The notes: generated by a model from the sequence alone, not told the origin. Positions 36,120-46,520 are shown, counted from the stretch's first letter. The stretch is DNA of 64,000 bases from an uncultured Pelagibacteraceae bacterium (GCA_902576335.1 CACGVC010000004.1:62001-126000); one strand, 5' to 3'. Made by a program: numbers and translations.

Positions 36120-38128
36120 CCTGGACTTCTTATATTATCGTTGTCATCAAAATCTATGTCCTGGTTAAAATAAAAATCTTCTATTTCATCTTTATCTTGG
36201 TCAAAAAAAGAATTTCTTTTTAAAAATTTTTCAGGGAGTTCATTAACAAATCTTGATGCCATACTATCGATCCAGTCACCTTGATAAAATCTATTCATTG
36301 AAAATGATATAACCAATTTTTTTTTTGCTCTAGTTATACCAACATAAGCTAGTCTTCTTTCTTCCTCTAAACCATTTTGACCTTTTTCTTCTATTGATTT
36401 TTGATGAGGAAAGAGACCTTCTTCCCACCCAGGTAAAAAAACAACATCAAATTCCAGACCCTTAGCGGCATGCATTGTCATCATGTTAATTTTTTCACCA
36501 TCCCAGTTTTGATCAATCGATGTAGCTAATGAAACATGATCTAAAAAACTTTCTAAGTTATCAAATTCTTTCATAGCACTTAAAAGTTCTTTAATGTTTT
36601 CAAGTCTATTCTCATTTTCTAAATCTTTTTTATTTTTAAGCATTGCAGAATAGCCCGATTCATCGAGAACTAATTGAAGTAGTTTGACATGATTAATTTT
36701 TTTTTGTCTTAAATCATTTCTCCATTTATCTACTAAATCTAAAAAAATTGTTAAACCAATCTTTGCTTTGGGTTTGATTAAATTTTGATCTACCATTTTT
36801 TTCGAGGAGGTTTCTAAGCAGAGTGAATTATTTTTCGAAAAATCATGTATATCTTTAAGAGTAGTCTCTCCAATTGATCTTTTTGGATTATTAACAATTC
36901 TTTCAAAAGCAAGATCATCTTTTTCTTGATAAATTAAACGAAGATAAGCAACACAGTCTTTTATTTCAGCTCTTTCATAAAATTTTATTCCACCAAGTAT
37001 TCTATAAGGTATTCCTATTTTTAAAAATCTTTCCTCAAATTCTCTAGTTTGAAAAATTGCTCTCACCAGTATAGCAATGTTATTAAATGAATAATTTTTT
37101 TTTATCTTTTCTATTTCATCAGAAATTCCTGTTGCCTCATCTTTACCACTTTTAAAACAGTTTAAACTTACAAGATCGCCTTCTTCCAGAGTTGTTTCAA
37201 GAGTTTTACCAACTCTGTTTTCATTATTCGAAATTAAATTCGATGCTACTGATAAAATATTTTGTGTAGATCTATAGTTTTGTTCAAGTCTAATAACTTT
37301 TGTATCTTTATAAATTTTATCAAATTCTAAAAAATTTTTTATCTCAGCTCCCCTCCAGCTGTAAATAGATTGATCATCATCACCAACACAACAAATATTT
37401 TGATCATTTCCTACTAACAGATTGAGCCATTTACTTTGAACAAAATTTGTATCTTGGTATTCATCTACCAAAATATATCTAAAATTTTTTTTGTATAAAT
37501 CTCTAATATCAGTATTTTTTTCTAAAATTTTTAATGAATGTAAAATTAAATCTCCAAAATCACATGAATTGAGATCTGTAAGTTTTTGTTGATAAATTTC
37601 ATAGATTGGTAGAATTGTTTTTTCATAAATATCTTTTTTGTTGATAGTTACCTCATCTGGGTAACACCCCTTATTTTTCCATTTATCAATTATTGCTATA
37701 ATGTATTTAGGAGATAATTTTTTTACATCTATATTTTTAGCTTTACAAATATTTTTGATTAATCTTGTCTGATCATCTGTGTCTATAATTGTAAAGTTTG
37801 AATTGAGATTAACTGCAGGTGCGTGTTTCCTTAATAATTTTGCACAGATTGAGTGAAAAGTACCTAGCCAGGACAATCCAACAGCTGCCGATCCTAAAAT
37901 CTGACCAACTCTAGTTTGCATCTCTTTAGCCGCTTTGTTTGTAAAAGTCACTGCTAAAATTTGATTTGGAAAAGCTTTTTTTTCTTTAATGATATTTGCA
38001 ATTCTTGTTGTAAGAACCTTAGTTTTGCCAGATCCAGCACCAGCAACAATCAATAAAGGTCCATCAAGATGTGTTACAGCTTCTTTTTGAGCTTTATTTA
38101 GATTTTTTAAATAATCAGAGTTTACCAT
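36089..38128 (-). CDS. uvrD: UvrD/PcrA-type superfamily 1 DNA helicase
   Basis: This 3'-5' helicase acts in nucleotide excision and mismatch repair. All SF1 motifs are readable: AVTHLDGPLLIVAGAGSGKT (Walker A), ILAVTFTNKAAKEMQTR (Ia), VDEYQDTNFVQ (II), GDDDQSIYSWRGAE (III), EQNYRST (IV), MTMHAAKGLEFDVVFLPG (V) and EEERRLAYVGITRAKKKL (VI). The 679 residues lack much of the long C-terminal extension of E. coli UvrD. The ATG is only 34 bases from the divergent AsmA-like gene. Confidence 0.96.
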   Translation of the reverse strand: MVNSDYLKNLNKAQKEAVTHLDGPLLIVAGAGSGKTKVLTTRIANIIKEKKAFPNQILAVTFTNKAAKEMQTRVGQILGSAAVGLSWLGTFHSICAKLLRKHAPAVNLNSNFTIIDTDDQTRLIKNICKAKNIDVKKLSPKYIIAIIDKWKNKGCYPDEVTINKKDIYEKTILPIYEIYQQKLTDLNSCDFGDLILHSLKILEKNTDIRDLYKKNFRYILVDEYQDTNFVQSKWLNLLVGNDQNICCVGDDDQSIYSWRGAEIKNFLEFDKIYKDTKVIRLEQNYRSTQNILSVASNLISNNENRVGKTLETTLEEGDLVSLNCFKSGKDEATGISDEIEKIKKNYSFNNIAILVRAIFQTREFEERFLKIGIPYRILGGIKFYERAEIKDCVAYLRLIYQEKDDLAFERIVNNPKRSIGETTLKDIHDFSKNNSLCLETSSKKMVDQNLIKPKAKIGLTIFLDLVDKWRNDLRQKKINHVKLLQLVLDESGYSAMLKNKKDLENENRLENIKELLSAMKEFDNLESFLDHVSLATSIDQNWDGEKINMMTMHAAKGLEFDVVFLPGWEEGLFPHQKSIEEKGQNGLEEERRLAYVGITRAKKKLVISFSMNRFYQGDWIDSMASRFVNELPEKFLKRNSFFDQDKDEIEDFYFNQDIDFDDNDNIRSPGWIRYQKKLK

Positions 38129-38162
38129 TTAATATAATTTATTATAAGTTGGTCAAAAAATA

Positions 38163-39650
38163 ATGAATAAAATAAATTTAATTTCTAAAAAACTTAAGCA
38201 AAGATTTTTATCAATAAATAACTCATTGGAAAGCTATTTTAGCAAATTAAATTTTTTTAAGACATATCTTAAAAAAAACAACATTCTTGCTAATAATAGA
38301 GTTTTTTTTAGTTTGTCAGCAGTATTTATTTTGACACTGAGCTATTTTTTGTTACCCACTTTGTATGATAAGGATATAGCCCAAGTTGAAATAAGGAATC
38401 AAATTTTAAAGAAATATAATTTTGATATAAAATTTAATAAAAAAGTTAGATATGGTCTACTACCTAAACCTCATTTCACGAGTAAAAATTTATCAATTAT
38501 AAACAATGAGAGAGTAATTGGAGAAGTTAAAAATTTTAAAGCATTTATCGATTTTGGCAATCTCTTTTCCATAGATCAATTAGAGATAAAAGATCTAGTT
38601 TTGAATAAAACAGATTTCAATTTGAATAAAAATGACTTATTTTTTTTCGAAAAATTTCTTAAAATGGAACCTAATGAGAATAAAATAATTTTTAAAAAAA
38701 GTAATATATTTTTTGAAAATTTAGATGAAGAATTGTTATTTTTAAATAAAATTATTAGTAGTAAATTTTATTTTGACTCTTATAACCTGGAGAATGTGTT
38801 AATTTCAAAAAATGAAATTTTTAATATCCCATACACTATTAATCTTAAAAATAATAAATTTCAGAAGAACTTTTCTATAAAATTTAATTCAAAAAAAATT
38901 GGATTAAATATTGAAAGCAACATAAATTACGAGGATTTAATAAGAAAAGGTAAATTAGACTTATTATTTGTCAACAAGAATGAGTCTCTTTTTTACGAAA
39001 TTAATAAAAACTCATTAAATTTTTCATCTGTCGATAAAAAAAAATTTAATGGATATTTTGATTTTAAACCGTTTTACCTAAAAGCATCTTTTAATTATGA
39101 TGGTATAAACGCAAAGGATATTTTTAATAATGATTCATTACTTGTAGAATTGTTTAAATCTGAGATCCTTAATAATGAAAATTTAAATGTTAACATTGAT
39201 TTAAATGTAAAGAACCTTACAAATATTGATTATTTGAATGATTTAAAATTGAAGCTCAATTTAGATCAAGGAAATATAACCTTCTCTAAATCAAGAATAA
39301 TGTGGAAGGACGATCTAGAAATTAATCTCAAAGAGGGAATATTAAATTATGATCAAAATGAAATTTCCCTAATCGGAAAACTTATTATTAATGCAAACAA
39401 CATTGATAATTTTTATAAGTCGTTTCAAATAAAAAAAATTCACCGAAAAAAAGTAAATAAGCTTGAACTAGATTTTGTTTATAATTTTAACAAAAATACA
39501 TTTAATTTTGATAATATAAAAATCGATGATAAATCTAATGATAAACTTAATAAATTTCTTGATAGCTTTAATTCAGCTGAAAAAAAGTTTTTTAATAAAA
39601 TTTCTTTCAAAAATTTTGTAAATAATTTCTTCAGTAATTATGTCGGATAG
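38163..39650 (+). CDS. AsmA-like membrane-anchored protein
   Basis: No function is assigned with certainty. The 495-residue protein has one membrane helix ([19 protein letters not shown], near residues 45-65) with a large periplasmic part. After the helix, the stretch [19 protein letters not shown], then [18 protein letters not shown], matches the N-terminal pattern of AsmA-family proteins. These resemble Vps13-type lipid-transfer bridges and affect outer-membrane lipid homeostasis. The remainder is strand-rich and Asn/Lys-rich with little recognisable motif. It converges on fumC with a 13-base overlap. Confidence 0.6.
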   Translation: MNKINLISKKLKQRFLSINNSLESYFSKLNFFKTYLKKNNILANNRVFFSLSAVFILTLSYFLLPTLYDKDIAQVEIRNQILKKYNFDIKFNKKVRYGLLPKPHFTSKNLSIINNERVIGEVKNFKAFIDFGNLFSIDQLEIKDLVLNKTDFNLNKNDLFFFEKFLKMEPNENKIIFKKSNIFFENLDEELLFLNKIISSKFYFDSYNLENVLISKNEIFNIPYTINLKNNKFQKNFSIKFNSKKIGLNIESNINYEDLIRKGKLDLLFVNKNESLFYEINKNSLNFSSVDKKKFNGYFDFKPFYLKASFNYDGINAKDIFNNDSLLVELFKSEILNNENLNVNIDLNVKNLTNIDYLNDLKLKLNLDQGNITFSKSRIMWKDDLEINLKEGILNYDQNEISLIGKLIINANNIDNFYKSFQIKKIHRKKVNKLELDFVYNFNKNTFNFDNIKIDDKSNDKLNKFLDSFNSAEKKFFNKISFKNFVNNFFSNYVG

Positions 39651-41026
39651 ATCATTTTTTTTGGATCAACAATTCTATCGTATTCTCTTTCGTCAATTAA
39701 ACCTGATTTCAAAGCTTCAGATTTTAAAGTAGTTCCATTTTTTAGTGCTGATTTTGCGATTTTGGCAGCTTTATCATACCCAATTTTTGGTGCGAGTGCA
39801 GTAACTAGCATAAGAGAATTTTCAAGATAGTGTTTTATTTTAACTTTATCAGCTTTTATGCCTTTAATGCAGTACAAGGCAAAATTTTTTGAACTATCAG
39901 ATAATAAATCAATTGATTGTAGAATGTTATGGGCAATCAATGGTTTAAATACATTCAATTCAAAGTGACCGTGTGATCCGGCCATGGTAATACCATTGTG
40001 ATTTCCAATTACTTTAACACAAACCATTGTTACTGCTTCTGATTGAGTAGGATTTACCTTGCCTGGCATTATTGACGAACCAGGCTCATTTGCTGGTAAG
40101 ATTAATTCCCCATATCCTGCCCTTGGTCCGGAACCTAAAAATCTAATGTCATTAGCGATTTTCATTAAACATACTGCAGTAGTGTTGAGTGTTCCTGAAA
40201 AATTTACTATTTCATCATGGGCAGCTAGTGCCGCAAACTTATTTTTTGTTGGTTTAAAAGGAATTTTTGTAATTTTTTTTATTTGATTGATTATTTTTTT
40301 ATCAAAACCTTTTTTACTGTTAATACCTGTTCCAACAGCAGTTCCACCTTGCGCTAAAAAGTAAATTTCATTTAACGCATTTTTTATTCTTGATATGCAG
40401 TCTTGTAGTTGTGATTGATAGCCAGAAAATTCTTGACCAAGTGACAAAGGAGTTGCGTCTTGTAAGTGAGTTCTTCCTACTTTAATTATTTTTTTGAATT
40501 TAGAGGATTTTTTTTTTAGCTCTTTATTTAATAATTCTAATGCAGGTAGCAACTTTTTTTTTGTTTCTAAAGCTATAGCAATATGCATAGCAGTCGGAAA
40601 TACGTCATTAGTTGACTGAGATTTATTGACATGATCGTTAGGATGCACAGGTTTCTTTGAACCTTTTTTCCCCCCCAAAATTTCGATAGCTCTATTTGCA
40701 ATTACCTCATTTACATTCATGTTTGTTTGAGTGCCAGAACCGGTTTGCCAAACTTTTAGTGGAAAATGATTATCTAATTTTCCTGCAATTACCTCATTTG
40801 AGGCTTTTATAATTGCTTTTGAAATATTAGGTGAAATTTGTTTTTCTTTTGCATGAACTATCGCAGCTGCCTTTTTAATAATAGCTATCGATTTTATTAG
40901 TGTTGGTCTTACAAGAAATTCACCAATATCAAAATATTTTTTTGACCTCTGAGTTGATGCGCCCCAATATTTATCATTAGGAACATTAATAGATCCTATA
41001 CTGTCAAATTCTTTTCTTAATTTCAT
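39638..41026 (-). CDS. fumC: Fumarate hydratase class II
   Basis: FumC interconverts fumarate and malate in the TCA cycle. Diagnostic stretches are WGASTQRS at the start, [59 protein letters not shown] and the superfamily signature [17 protein letters not shown] with the mobile-loop serine. The 462 residues are normal for the family. It is iron-independent, which is a useful property in iron-poor surface ocean water (inference). Confidence 0.97.
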   Translation of the reverse strand: MKLRKEFDSIGSINVPNDKYWGASTQRSKKYFDIGEFLVRPTLIKSIAIIKKAAAIVHAKEKQISPNISKAIIKASNEVIAGKLDNHFPLKVWQTGSGTQTNMNVNEVIANRAIEILGGKKGSKKPVHPNDHVNKSQSTNDVFPTAMHIAIALETKKKLLPALELLNKELKKKSSKFKKIIKVGRTHLQDATPLSLGQEFSGYQSQLQDCISRIKNALNEIYFLAQGGTAVGTGINSKKGFDKKIINQIKKITKIPFKPTKNKFAALAAHDEIVNFSGTLNTTAVCLMKIANDIRFLGSGPRAGYGELILPANEPGSSIMPGKVNPTQSEAVTMVCVKVIGNHNGITMAGSHGHFELNVFKPLIAHNILQSIDLLSDSSKNFALYCIKGIKADKVKIKHYLENSLMLVTALAPKIGYDKAAKIAKSALKNGTTLKSEALKSGLIDEREYDRIVDPKKMIYPT

Positions 41027-41092
41027 TGATTAATTAGTAATTAATAAATTATTATGAATATACATTATTTTTAAAAAACTTACAGGAGCATT

Positions 41093-41464
41093 ATGTCAAA
41101 TTTTATTAAGGTTGGAGTTTTCATGAAAACTTTTGGACAAGAAGTCAAAGATAAACCCTCATTTAGCACAGATAAAATCAACAAATTAAGACTAGACCTA
41201 ATAAAAGAAGAATTAAACGAGCTCACAGAGGCAATGAATAATAAAGATTTATTAGAGGTTGCTGATGCTTTAACGGACATACTTTATGTTACTTATGGTG
41301 CAGGTCATGCATTTGGCATTAATTTAGATAAGTGTTTTGAGGAGGTTCAAAACTCAAATATGAGCAAATTAGATGACAATGGAAAACCAATCTATAATGA
41401 GCATGGCAAAGTAATGAAGGGGCCAAATTATTTTAAGCCAGACTTGAAAAAATTTATCAATTAA
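41093..41464 (+). CDS. MazG-like nucleotide pyrophosphohydrolase (PRA-PH-like family)
   Basis: The 123-residue all-alpha protein carries the MazG/HisE-type metal-binding helices: RLDLIKEELNELTEAMNNKD with the E-x-x-E-L pattern, and EVADALTDILYVTYGAGHAF with the conserved ADALtDilYV. The C-terminal part (KLDDNGKPIYNEHGKVMKGP) is found in the phosphoribosyl-ATP pyrophosphohydrolase-like proteins also common in phages. It probably hydrolyses a (d)NTP or related nucleotide; the substrate is unknown. A good Shine-Dalgarno AGGAG lies six bases before the ATG. The stop shares a TTAA with the convergent nadC stop. Confidence 0.85.
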   Translation: MSNFIKVGVFMKTFGQEVKDKPSFSTDKINKLRLDLIKEELNELTEAMNNKDLLEVADALTDILYVTYGAGHAFGINLDKCFEEVQNSNMSKLDDNGKPIYNEHGKVMKGPNYFKPDLKKFIN

Positions 41465-42294
41465 AATTCAAGTTTAAAATCTATTGCTGGAGCGCTGTGC
41501 GTTATACTACCAACAGAAATCCTGTTGACCCCAGTTTTTGCAACAGATTTAATTGTTTTGAGACTAATGTTTCCAGAGGCTTCGGTTTCATAATTTCTTT
41601 TTGCAAGTTTAACTCCAAGTTTTAAGTTTTTATTATTCATATTATCAAATAAAACCCTATCAAATTTTAAACCAATAATTTGTTTAAGTTGATTAAGATT
41701 ATCCACTTCAACAGTAATTTTCCTTCCTTTTTTATTTTTAATAGCTGAAGAAACTAATTTTTTAATATTTGAACTTGCAACATGATTATCTTTTATAAGA
41801 AACTCATCACTAAGATTAAATCTGTGATTAATTCCACCACCTAATTTGACAGCATATTTTTGAATAACTCTTAAACTTGGTATAGTTTTTCTTGTGCAAC
41901 ATATTTTACACTTTTTTCCAGCTAGTTTTACAAACTTATTTGTTTTTGTCGCAACACCTGAAATATGAGATAAAAAATTTAAAGCTACTCTTTCCGCAAT
42001 TAATATACTCTGAACATTACCTTGAATTATTGCAACGAGTGTTTTTTTCTTAACAGAAGACCCATCTTTTTTTTTTACAATAAATTTAATTTTTTTATCA
42101 ATAAGAGAAAATGCACTTTTTGCAAATAACAATCCTCCAATTATTGCATCTTCATTAGCTATTAATTTTGCTTTGATTATTTTATTATTTTTAACAAGAC
42201 TTGAAGTAATATCTCCTGAGGGATACAAATCCTCATTTAGTGCGAGCTTGACAGTGTTTTTAATAAAATTTTCACTTAGTTTTATTCGAGACAC
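41461..42294 (-). CDS. nadC: Nicotinate-nucleotide pyrophosphorylase (carboxylating)
   Basis: NadC (QPRTase) converts quinolinate and PRPP to nicotinate mononucleotide in NAD synthesis. Characteristic stretches are DLYPSGDITSSLV, ERVALNFLSHISGVAT, CCTRKTIPSLRVIQKYAV with the substrate-binding TRKT, GGGINHRFNLSDEFLIKDNH, and the C-terminal ETEASGNISLKTIKSVA and DRISVGSITHSAPAIDF-like end. The 277 residues are normal for the family. It follows nadA by six bases in the same operon. Confidence 0.96.
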   Translation of the reverse strand: MSRIKLSENFIKNTVKLALNEDLYPSGDITSSLVKNNKIIKAKLIANEDAIIGGLLFAKSAFSLIDKKIKFIVKKKDGSSVKKKTLVAIIQGNVQSILIAERVALNFLSHISGVATKTNKFVKLAGKKCKICCTRKTIPSLRVIQKYAVKLGGGINHRFNLSDEFLIKDNHVASSNIKKLVSSAIKNKKGRKITVEVDNLNQLKQIIGLKFDRVLFDNMNNKNLKLGVKLAKRNYETEASGNISLKTIKSVAKTGVNRISVGSITHSAPAIDFKLEF

Positions 42295-42300
42295 AAAAAG

Positions 42301-43290
42301 TTATCTACCGATAGCAACCATTTTCTCTACAGACAATCTAGCTTTATCAATTGTCTCTTGATCCATAATAATTTCACCAGTTTCATTTTCTAAGCAGTCA
42401 AGTATTTTCGGTAGGGTTATTTTTTTCATATGAGGACACATATTGCATGGTCTTATAAACTCTACATTTGGATTCTCGACTTGAATATTATCACTCATAG
42501 AACATTCAGTAACCATCATTACTTTTTTTGGTTGGTTATCTTTTACATAATTAATCATGCCAGATGTAGATCCTGCAAAATCACTTGCTTTAATCACTTC
42601 TGGTGGACATTCTGGATGCGCAATAATTTTTATTCCTGGGTTATTTTTCCTAATATTAATAATTTCTTTCTCGTTAAATTGATCATGCACAATACAAATT
42701 CCTTTCCACGAAATTATTTCAACATCTGTTTGTGAAGCAACATATTTTGCCAAATAATCATCAGGAAGAAAAATTACTTTTTTAACCCCTAGTGATTTTA
42801 CAATTTTAACTGCATTGGCAGATGTGCAACATACATCTGTTTCAGCTTTAACATCTGCAGACGTATTTACATATGAAACAACAGGTACACCTGGATATTT
42901 TTCTTTGAGTAATCTTACATCTTTACCAGTAATTGAGGAAGATAATGAGCATCCTGCTTTCATGTCTGGCAACAAAACTTTTTTATTTGGACTCATTAAC
43001 TTTGCAGTCTCAGCCATAAAGTGAACACCCGCCATTACAATTATATCTGCAGAAGTTTTCGATGCTTCAACAGCTAATGCCAGAGAGTCAGCTGAAAAAT
43101 CTGCTATGCCGTGGTAAATTTCTGGAGTTTGGTAATTATGTGCAAGAATAACTGCATTTTTTTCTTTTTTAAGTTTATTAATTTTATGAATATAAGGCGC
43201 GTGCACTGACCATTCAATTTCAGGCATTACCTTCGATATTTTTTTATAAATAGGGTCAGTTGCTAGCTTTACTTCTTGATTAAATTCCAT
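42301..43290 (-). CDS. nadA: Quinolinate synthase (4Fe-4S)
   Basis: NadA condenses iminoaspartate with dihydroxyacetone phosphate to quinolinate. It shows AVILAHNYQTPEIYHGIADF, VMAGVHFMAETAKLM and PNKKVLLPDMKAGCSLSSSI with the first cluster cysteine, then AHPECPPEVIKASDFAGST and the final cysteines in RPCNMCPHMKKITL. The 329 residues are of the short type. nadB, the usual source of iminoaspartate, is not in this window. The gene starts about 57 bases before tRNA-Leu, in the opposite direction. Confidence 0.97.
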   Translation of the reverse strand: MEFNQEVKLATDPIYKKISKVMPEIEWSVHAPYIHKINKLKKEKNAVILAHNYQTPEIYHGIADFSADSLALAVEASKTSADIIVMAGVHFMAETAKLMSPNKKVLLPDMKAGCSLSSSITGKDVRLLKEKYPGVPVVSYVNTSADVKAETDVCCTSANAVKIVKSLGVKKVIFLPDDYLAKYVASQTDVEIISWKGICIVHDQFNEKEIINIRKNNPGIKIIAHPECPPEVIKASDFAGSTSGMINYVKDNQPKKVMMVTECSMSDNIQVENPNVEFIRPCNMCPHMKKITLPKILDCLENETGEIIMDQETIDKARLSVEKMVAIGR

Positions 43291-43347
43291 AATAAAAATT
43301 TATCAATTTGAAACCTACTTGTCATTGATTTAATGTGGGTCATATTT

Positions 43348-43433
43348 GCGGCCATGCTGAAATTGGTAGACAGGCACGGTTGAGGGCCGTGTGGACCTAG
43401 TCCATGAGAGTTCGAGTCTCTCTGGCCGCACCA
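43348..43433 (+). tRNA. tRNA-Leu(GAG)
   Basis: Acceptor GCGGCCA pairs with TGGCCGC and the CCA is encoded. The anticodon stem CACGG/CCGTG encloses loop TTGAGGG, giving GAG (reads CUC/CUU). A long variable arm (GGACCTAGTCC) marks a class II tRNA, and the T arm is GAGAG-TTCGAGT-CTCTC. Length is 86 nt. It sits between divergent nadA and the propeller-barrel gene. Confidence 0.97.
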
Positions 43434-43506
43434 ATACTTGTTTTTTAACAATTTTTGTTCATTTTTAATCAGAGAAAAAATGTAAGTTATGGTTTAAAAA
43501 TGTTTT

Positions 43507-45630
43507 GTGAAAATATTTAAACCAATATTCTTACTGTTTCTTTATTTATTTTTAAGTGTGAAAGCTTTTGCATTTACGGACCCTAATCATATTGATGACT
43601 TTGATGTTAGTGGAGTTGAAACAATTCCGACTACAGTAAAATTTAGTCCAGATGGTAAGACTATGTTTATAATAGGTGTAGGTTCTGATACATTAAGACA
43701 ATATTCACTTAGTACTGCATTTGACTTATCCTCTTCACCTACGCAAGTGAAGGAAAAAGATTTATCAACAATTGAAGGCGCACCTCAAGATATAGAATTT
43801 AATTCGGACGGAACAATTGTATATGTTATTGGAACTGAAAATAATAGTATTGATCAATGGACGTTAAGTTCACCTTATGATATTGGTTCATTAGAGGTTG
43901 CATCATCAAAAAATGAGAATATTGGTGGTGATCCCAGAGGTTTAAAATTTTCTAATGATGGAAAAAAATTATTCGTAGTTCATCACCTAGGTGCCTCTGA
44001 ATCTACTACAGGAAGAGTAGATGAATTCACTTTAACAACTCCATATGATATTAACACCATAATAAAAACAAATGAATTGACATTATCTTTCGCTGCAGGA
44101 GGTAGACGACAAGGTATAAACTTTAGCTCTGATGGTTATAAGTTATTTATCACAAATTCTGCAGTTCATCATCTCACTCCTTTGTCCTCAAGAAATTTGA
44201 TTAGAGAATTTTCTTTAAACTCACCATTTAATATTTCAAATGCTACTAATAATGGAGACTTTCAGCCTAATTACATTACAAATATTAGGCTTACTGGCTT
44301 AACGTTTAATAATGATGGTTCAAAAATGTTTCATACTGATTTTACTAATAATGATATACATGAATATACTTTATCTTGTGGATTTGGTGTAAAAACTTGT
44401 ACAGATCCAACTAATGATAAAGATGATGTTGCGTCTGCAGAATCTCAATCAGAAGCAGCGAAGAAATTAATTCAGCATACAACCTATCCAGTTTTAAATC
44501 GTATGGAATGGTTAAGACGAAACAGTAATAGGATAAATCTGACAAATCAAAATATTAAATTTCAATTTAGCAATGAAATTTTAAATTCTCTTACAGAAGA
44601 ATTAATTCCTCTTTATTTTTCTAACAATAACTCATCTGATTTAAATCAAAATTCTAATTGGTCTTTTTGGAGCGAAGGTACAATTAGTATTGGTAAAATT
44701 GGAGATACCTCTAATTCTTCCTCAAAAGATATTAATACATCAGCAATTACTTTTGGAGCTGACAAAAGGAGTGAAGATAATATTATGCGTGGGATTGCAT
44801 TAAGATTTGGAAGTGATGATGTTGATGTGGGTGATCTTGGTAGTGCACTTGATATGAACTCGTTTAGTTTAACTTTTTATGAGAGTAAGCCAAGAGGAGG
44901 AGATCGATTTACTGATCACTTATTAGGTTTGAGTTTTATAAATTCTGACTTATTAAATAATAGTGGTTCAATATCAACTGATGGTGAAAGATATGGTGAA
45001 CAATTATATGGATCCTTAAGTTTAAGAGATACTTTCTCAAAAAATAAATTTAACTTTACACCAAAAATAAAAATAAATTATGGGATAACTCATTTTGGAG
45101 AATATACTGAAACAGGTGCAGCTGGACTGAATTTGAAATTTGATGATCAATATATTGGAAATTTTACTTCCTCAATAGGCGCAAGTTTAGACAATACTTA
45201 TGAATTAAAAATTGGAAGTTTAATACCATATTTTGATTTTGAGTATTATGCAGACATGAGTCCATCATCTCAGCAAAAATTTTCATACGAGTCTAATGGT
45301 AGTGCTTATACTTTTAAAAATATAAATAATGCTACACATAATATAATTGGCGGGATTGGATTTGACTTAATTTCTAACAACGGTTTAACTTTAATGACAA
45401 AATATACTAGGGATCAGGCTAAAGACAGTAAAAATGATAATTTTGTAATAGCCCTTGATTATAAAGATTCACAAAAATCATTTTACTCAATGTCATTTCA
45501 AGACTCTTTAGCAAAACTATCTCACAACAAAGAATTAGATAATTTTCAAATTAATTTGGATAGTCATTATGAACTCTTCAATAAAGATCCTGAATATGGA
45601 TTATTTATCAAACTATTAAGTGTAAATTAA
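43507..45630 (+). CDS. Exported beta-propeller / outer-membrane barrel surface protein
   Basis: The function is unknown. The 707-residue protein has a signal peptide ending VKAFA (about residue 22). Five or more propeller-like repeats follow (about residues 30-290), each with F(S/N)xDGxKxF-type cores and LSSPYDI-like endings such as WTLSSPYDIGS and FTLTTPYDINT. A helical linker (about 300-365, with NRMEWLRRNSNRINLTNQNI) leads to a strand-rich C-terminal domain of about 330 residues starting FWSEGTISIGKIGDTS, which looks like an autotransporter-type barrel. It starts with GTG at 43507. It is closely related to the gene at 1-1892; the last third aligns almost block for block (FWSEG / YWSEG, ITFGADK / ITFGVDK). 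Surface location and barrel are inferred. Confidence 0.75.
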   Translation: MKIFKPIFLLFLYLFLSVKAFAFTDPNHIDDFDVSGVETIPTTVKFSPDGKTMFIIGVGSDTLRQYSLSTAFDLSSSPTQVKEKDLSTIEGAPQDIEFNSDGTIVYVIGTENNSIDQWTLSSPYDIGSLEVASSKNENIGGDPRGLKFSNDGKKLFVVHHLGASESTTGRVDEFTLTTPYDINTIIKTNELTLSFAAGGRRQGINFSSDGYKLFITNSAVHHLTPLSSRNLIREFSLNSPFNISNATNNGDFQPNYITNIRLTGLTFNNDGSKMFHTDFTNNDIHEYTLSCGFGVKTCTDPTNDKDDVASAESQSEAAKKLIQHTTYPVLNRMEWLRRNSNRINLTNQNIKFQFSNEILNSLTEELIPLYFSNNNSSDLNQNSNWSFWSEGTISIGKIGDTSNSSSKDINTSAITFGADKRSEDNIMRGIALRFGSDDVDVGDLGSALDMNSFSLTFYESKPRGGDRFTDHLLGLSFINSDLLNNSGSISTDGERYGEQLYGSLSLRDTFSKNKFNFTPKIKINYGITHFGEYTETGAAGLNLKFDDQYIGNFTSSIGASLDNTYELKIGSLIPYFDFEYYADMSPSSQQKFSYESNGSAYTFKNINNATHNIIGGIGFDLISNNGLTLMTKYTRDQAKDSKNDNFVIALDYKDSQKSFYSMSFQDSLAKLSHNKELDNFQINLDSHYELFNKDPEYGLFIKLLSVN

Positions 45631-46520
45631 TTATTAAGACTTAACCAATCAGGTACCAAAATTTTAAAGGTTCCATTTTTACTTTTGAAAACTTGATTTT
45701 TGTCAAAATTTTTATCTAAAAACTTTATTAAGGCAAAAGGGTAATTTTCGTTAATTAATACTTTACCAATCTCTACGTCATTATTAACAACTTTTTCATC
45801 TTCTGATAAATTTCCCTCAATTATTTCAATAGGCAATAATCTTTTTGATAGTTTGTTTTTTAAATTTATTCTTGCTGTATTCTCCTGACCTACAAAACAT
45901 CCTTTTTTAAAATCAATTCCGTTAAGTTCAGCGTAATTACACTCAATACCAAATAATTTATTTTGTAGCTTATTCAAATATTTTGGAACAACTCCTAATT
46001 TGTGACTTTGAGCGTAGTATTTTTCGATGTTATCATCTTTTAAATCAAGTTTTTTTAATGATAAGTAAAGTTTTTCCAAGTTGATTATTAAGCGTGCACC
46101 TAAATTTTTATTTCGAGGATCTAGAATGATAGGATCTTCCCTATATTTAAAAGTAAAACCCAATATGTCTTTTGATCCTTCAATCGATAAATATTTTTCG
46201 TGACCAAAACTTGCTACAACAAATTCGTTACTTAAATCTAATATCTCCACTTTTGATCTAAGTTTATACGTGTTTAGTTGTTTAAATATCGCTTCTGATT
46301 GAGTTTTTTCACAATCAATAAAAAAACCTAATTTATGTTTTACAATTATAAATTCATAAAGAAATTTACCCTGAGGTGTTAATAAAGACGCAAAACAACT
46401 AGAACTATCATTTACTCTATTGATGTCATTACTTATTAAATTTTGAAGAAAATTTTTAGCATCTAAGCCATTAACGTAGAGTATGGATCTGTCTTTTAAT
46501 ATAAAAACGCTGTTATTCAT
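45627..46520 (-). CDS. ygfZ: Folate-binding iron-sulfur cluster assembly protein YgfZ
   Basis: YgfZ (human IBA57 relative) assists maturation of certain 4Fe-4S proteins in a tetrahydrofolate-dependent way. The aminomethyltransferase-like fold is recognised from NGLDAKNFLQNLISNDI, LTPQGKFLYEFIIV and the diagnostic KGCFVGQENTAR with its conserved cysteine. I start it at ATG 46520, which places the conserved VNGLDAKNFLQ about 17 residues in. An upstream in-frame start at 46583 would add 21 residues and overlap the pyrC start. Its stop shares TTAA with the preceding convergent gene. Confidence 0.9.
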   Translation of the reverse strand: MNNSVFILKDRSILYVNGLDAKNFLQNLISNDINRVNDSSSCFASLLTPQGKFLYEFIIVKHKLGFFIDCEKTQSEAIFKQLNTYKLRSKVEILDLSNEFVVASFGHEKYLSIEGSKDILGFTFKYREDPIILDPRNKNLGARLIINLEKLYLSLKKLDLKDDNIEKYYAQSHKLGVVPKYLNKLQNKLFGIECNYAELNGIDFKKGCFVGQENTARINLKNKLSKRLLPIEIIEGNLSEDEKVVNNDVEIGKVLINENYPFALIKFLDKNFDKNQVFKSKNGTFKILVPDWLSLNN

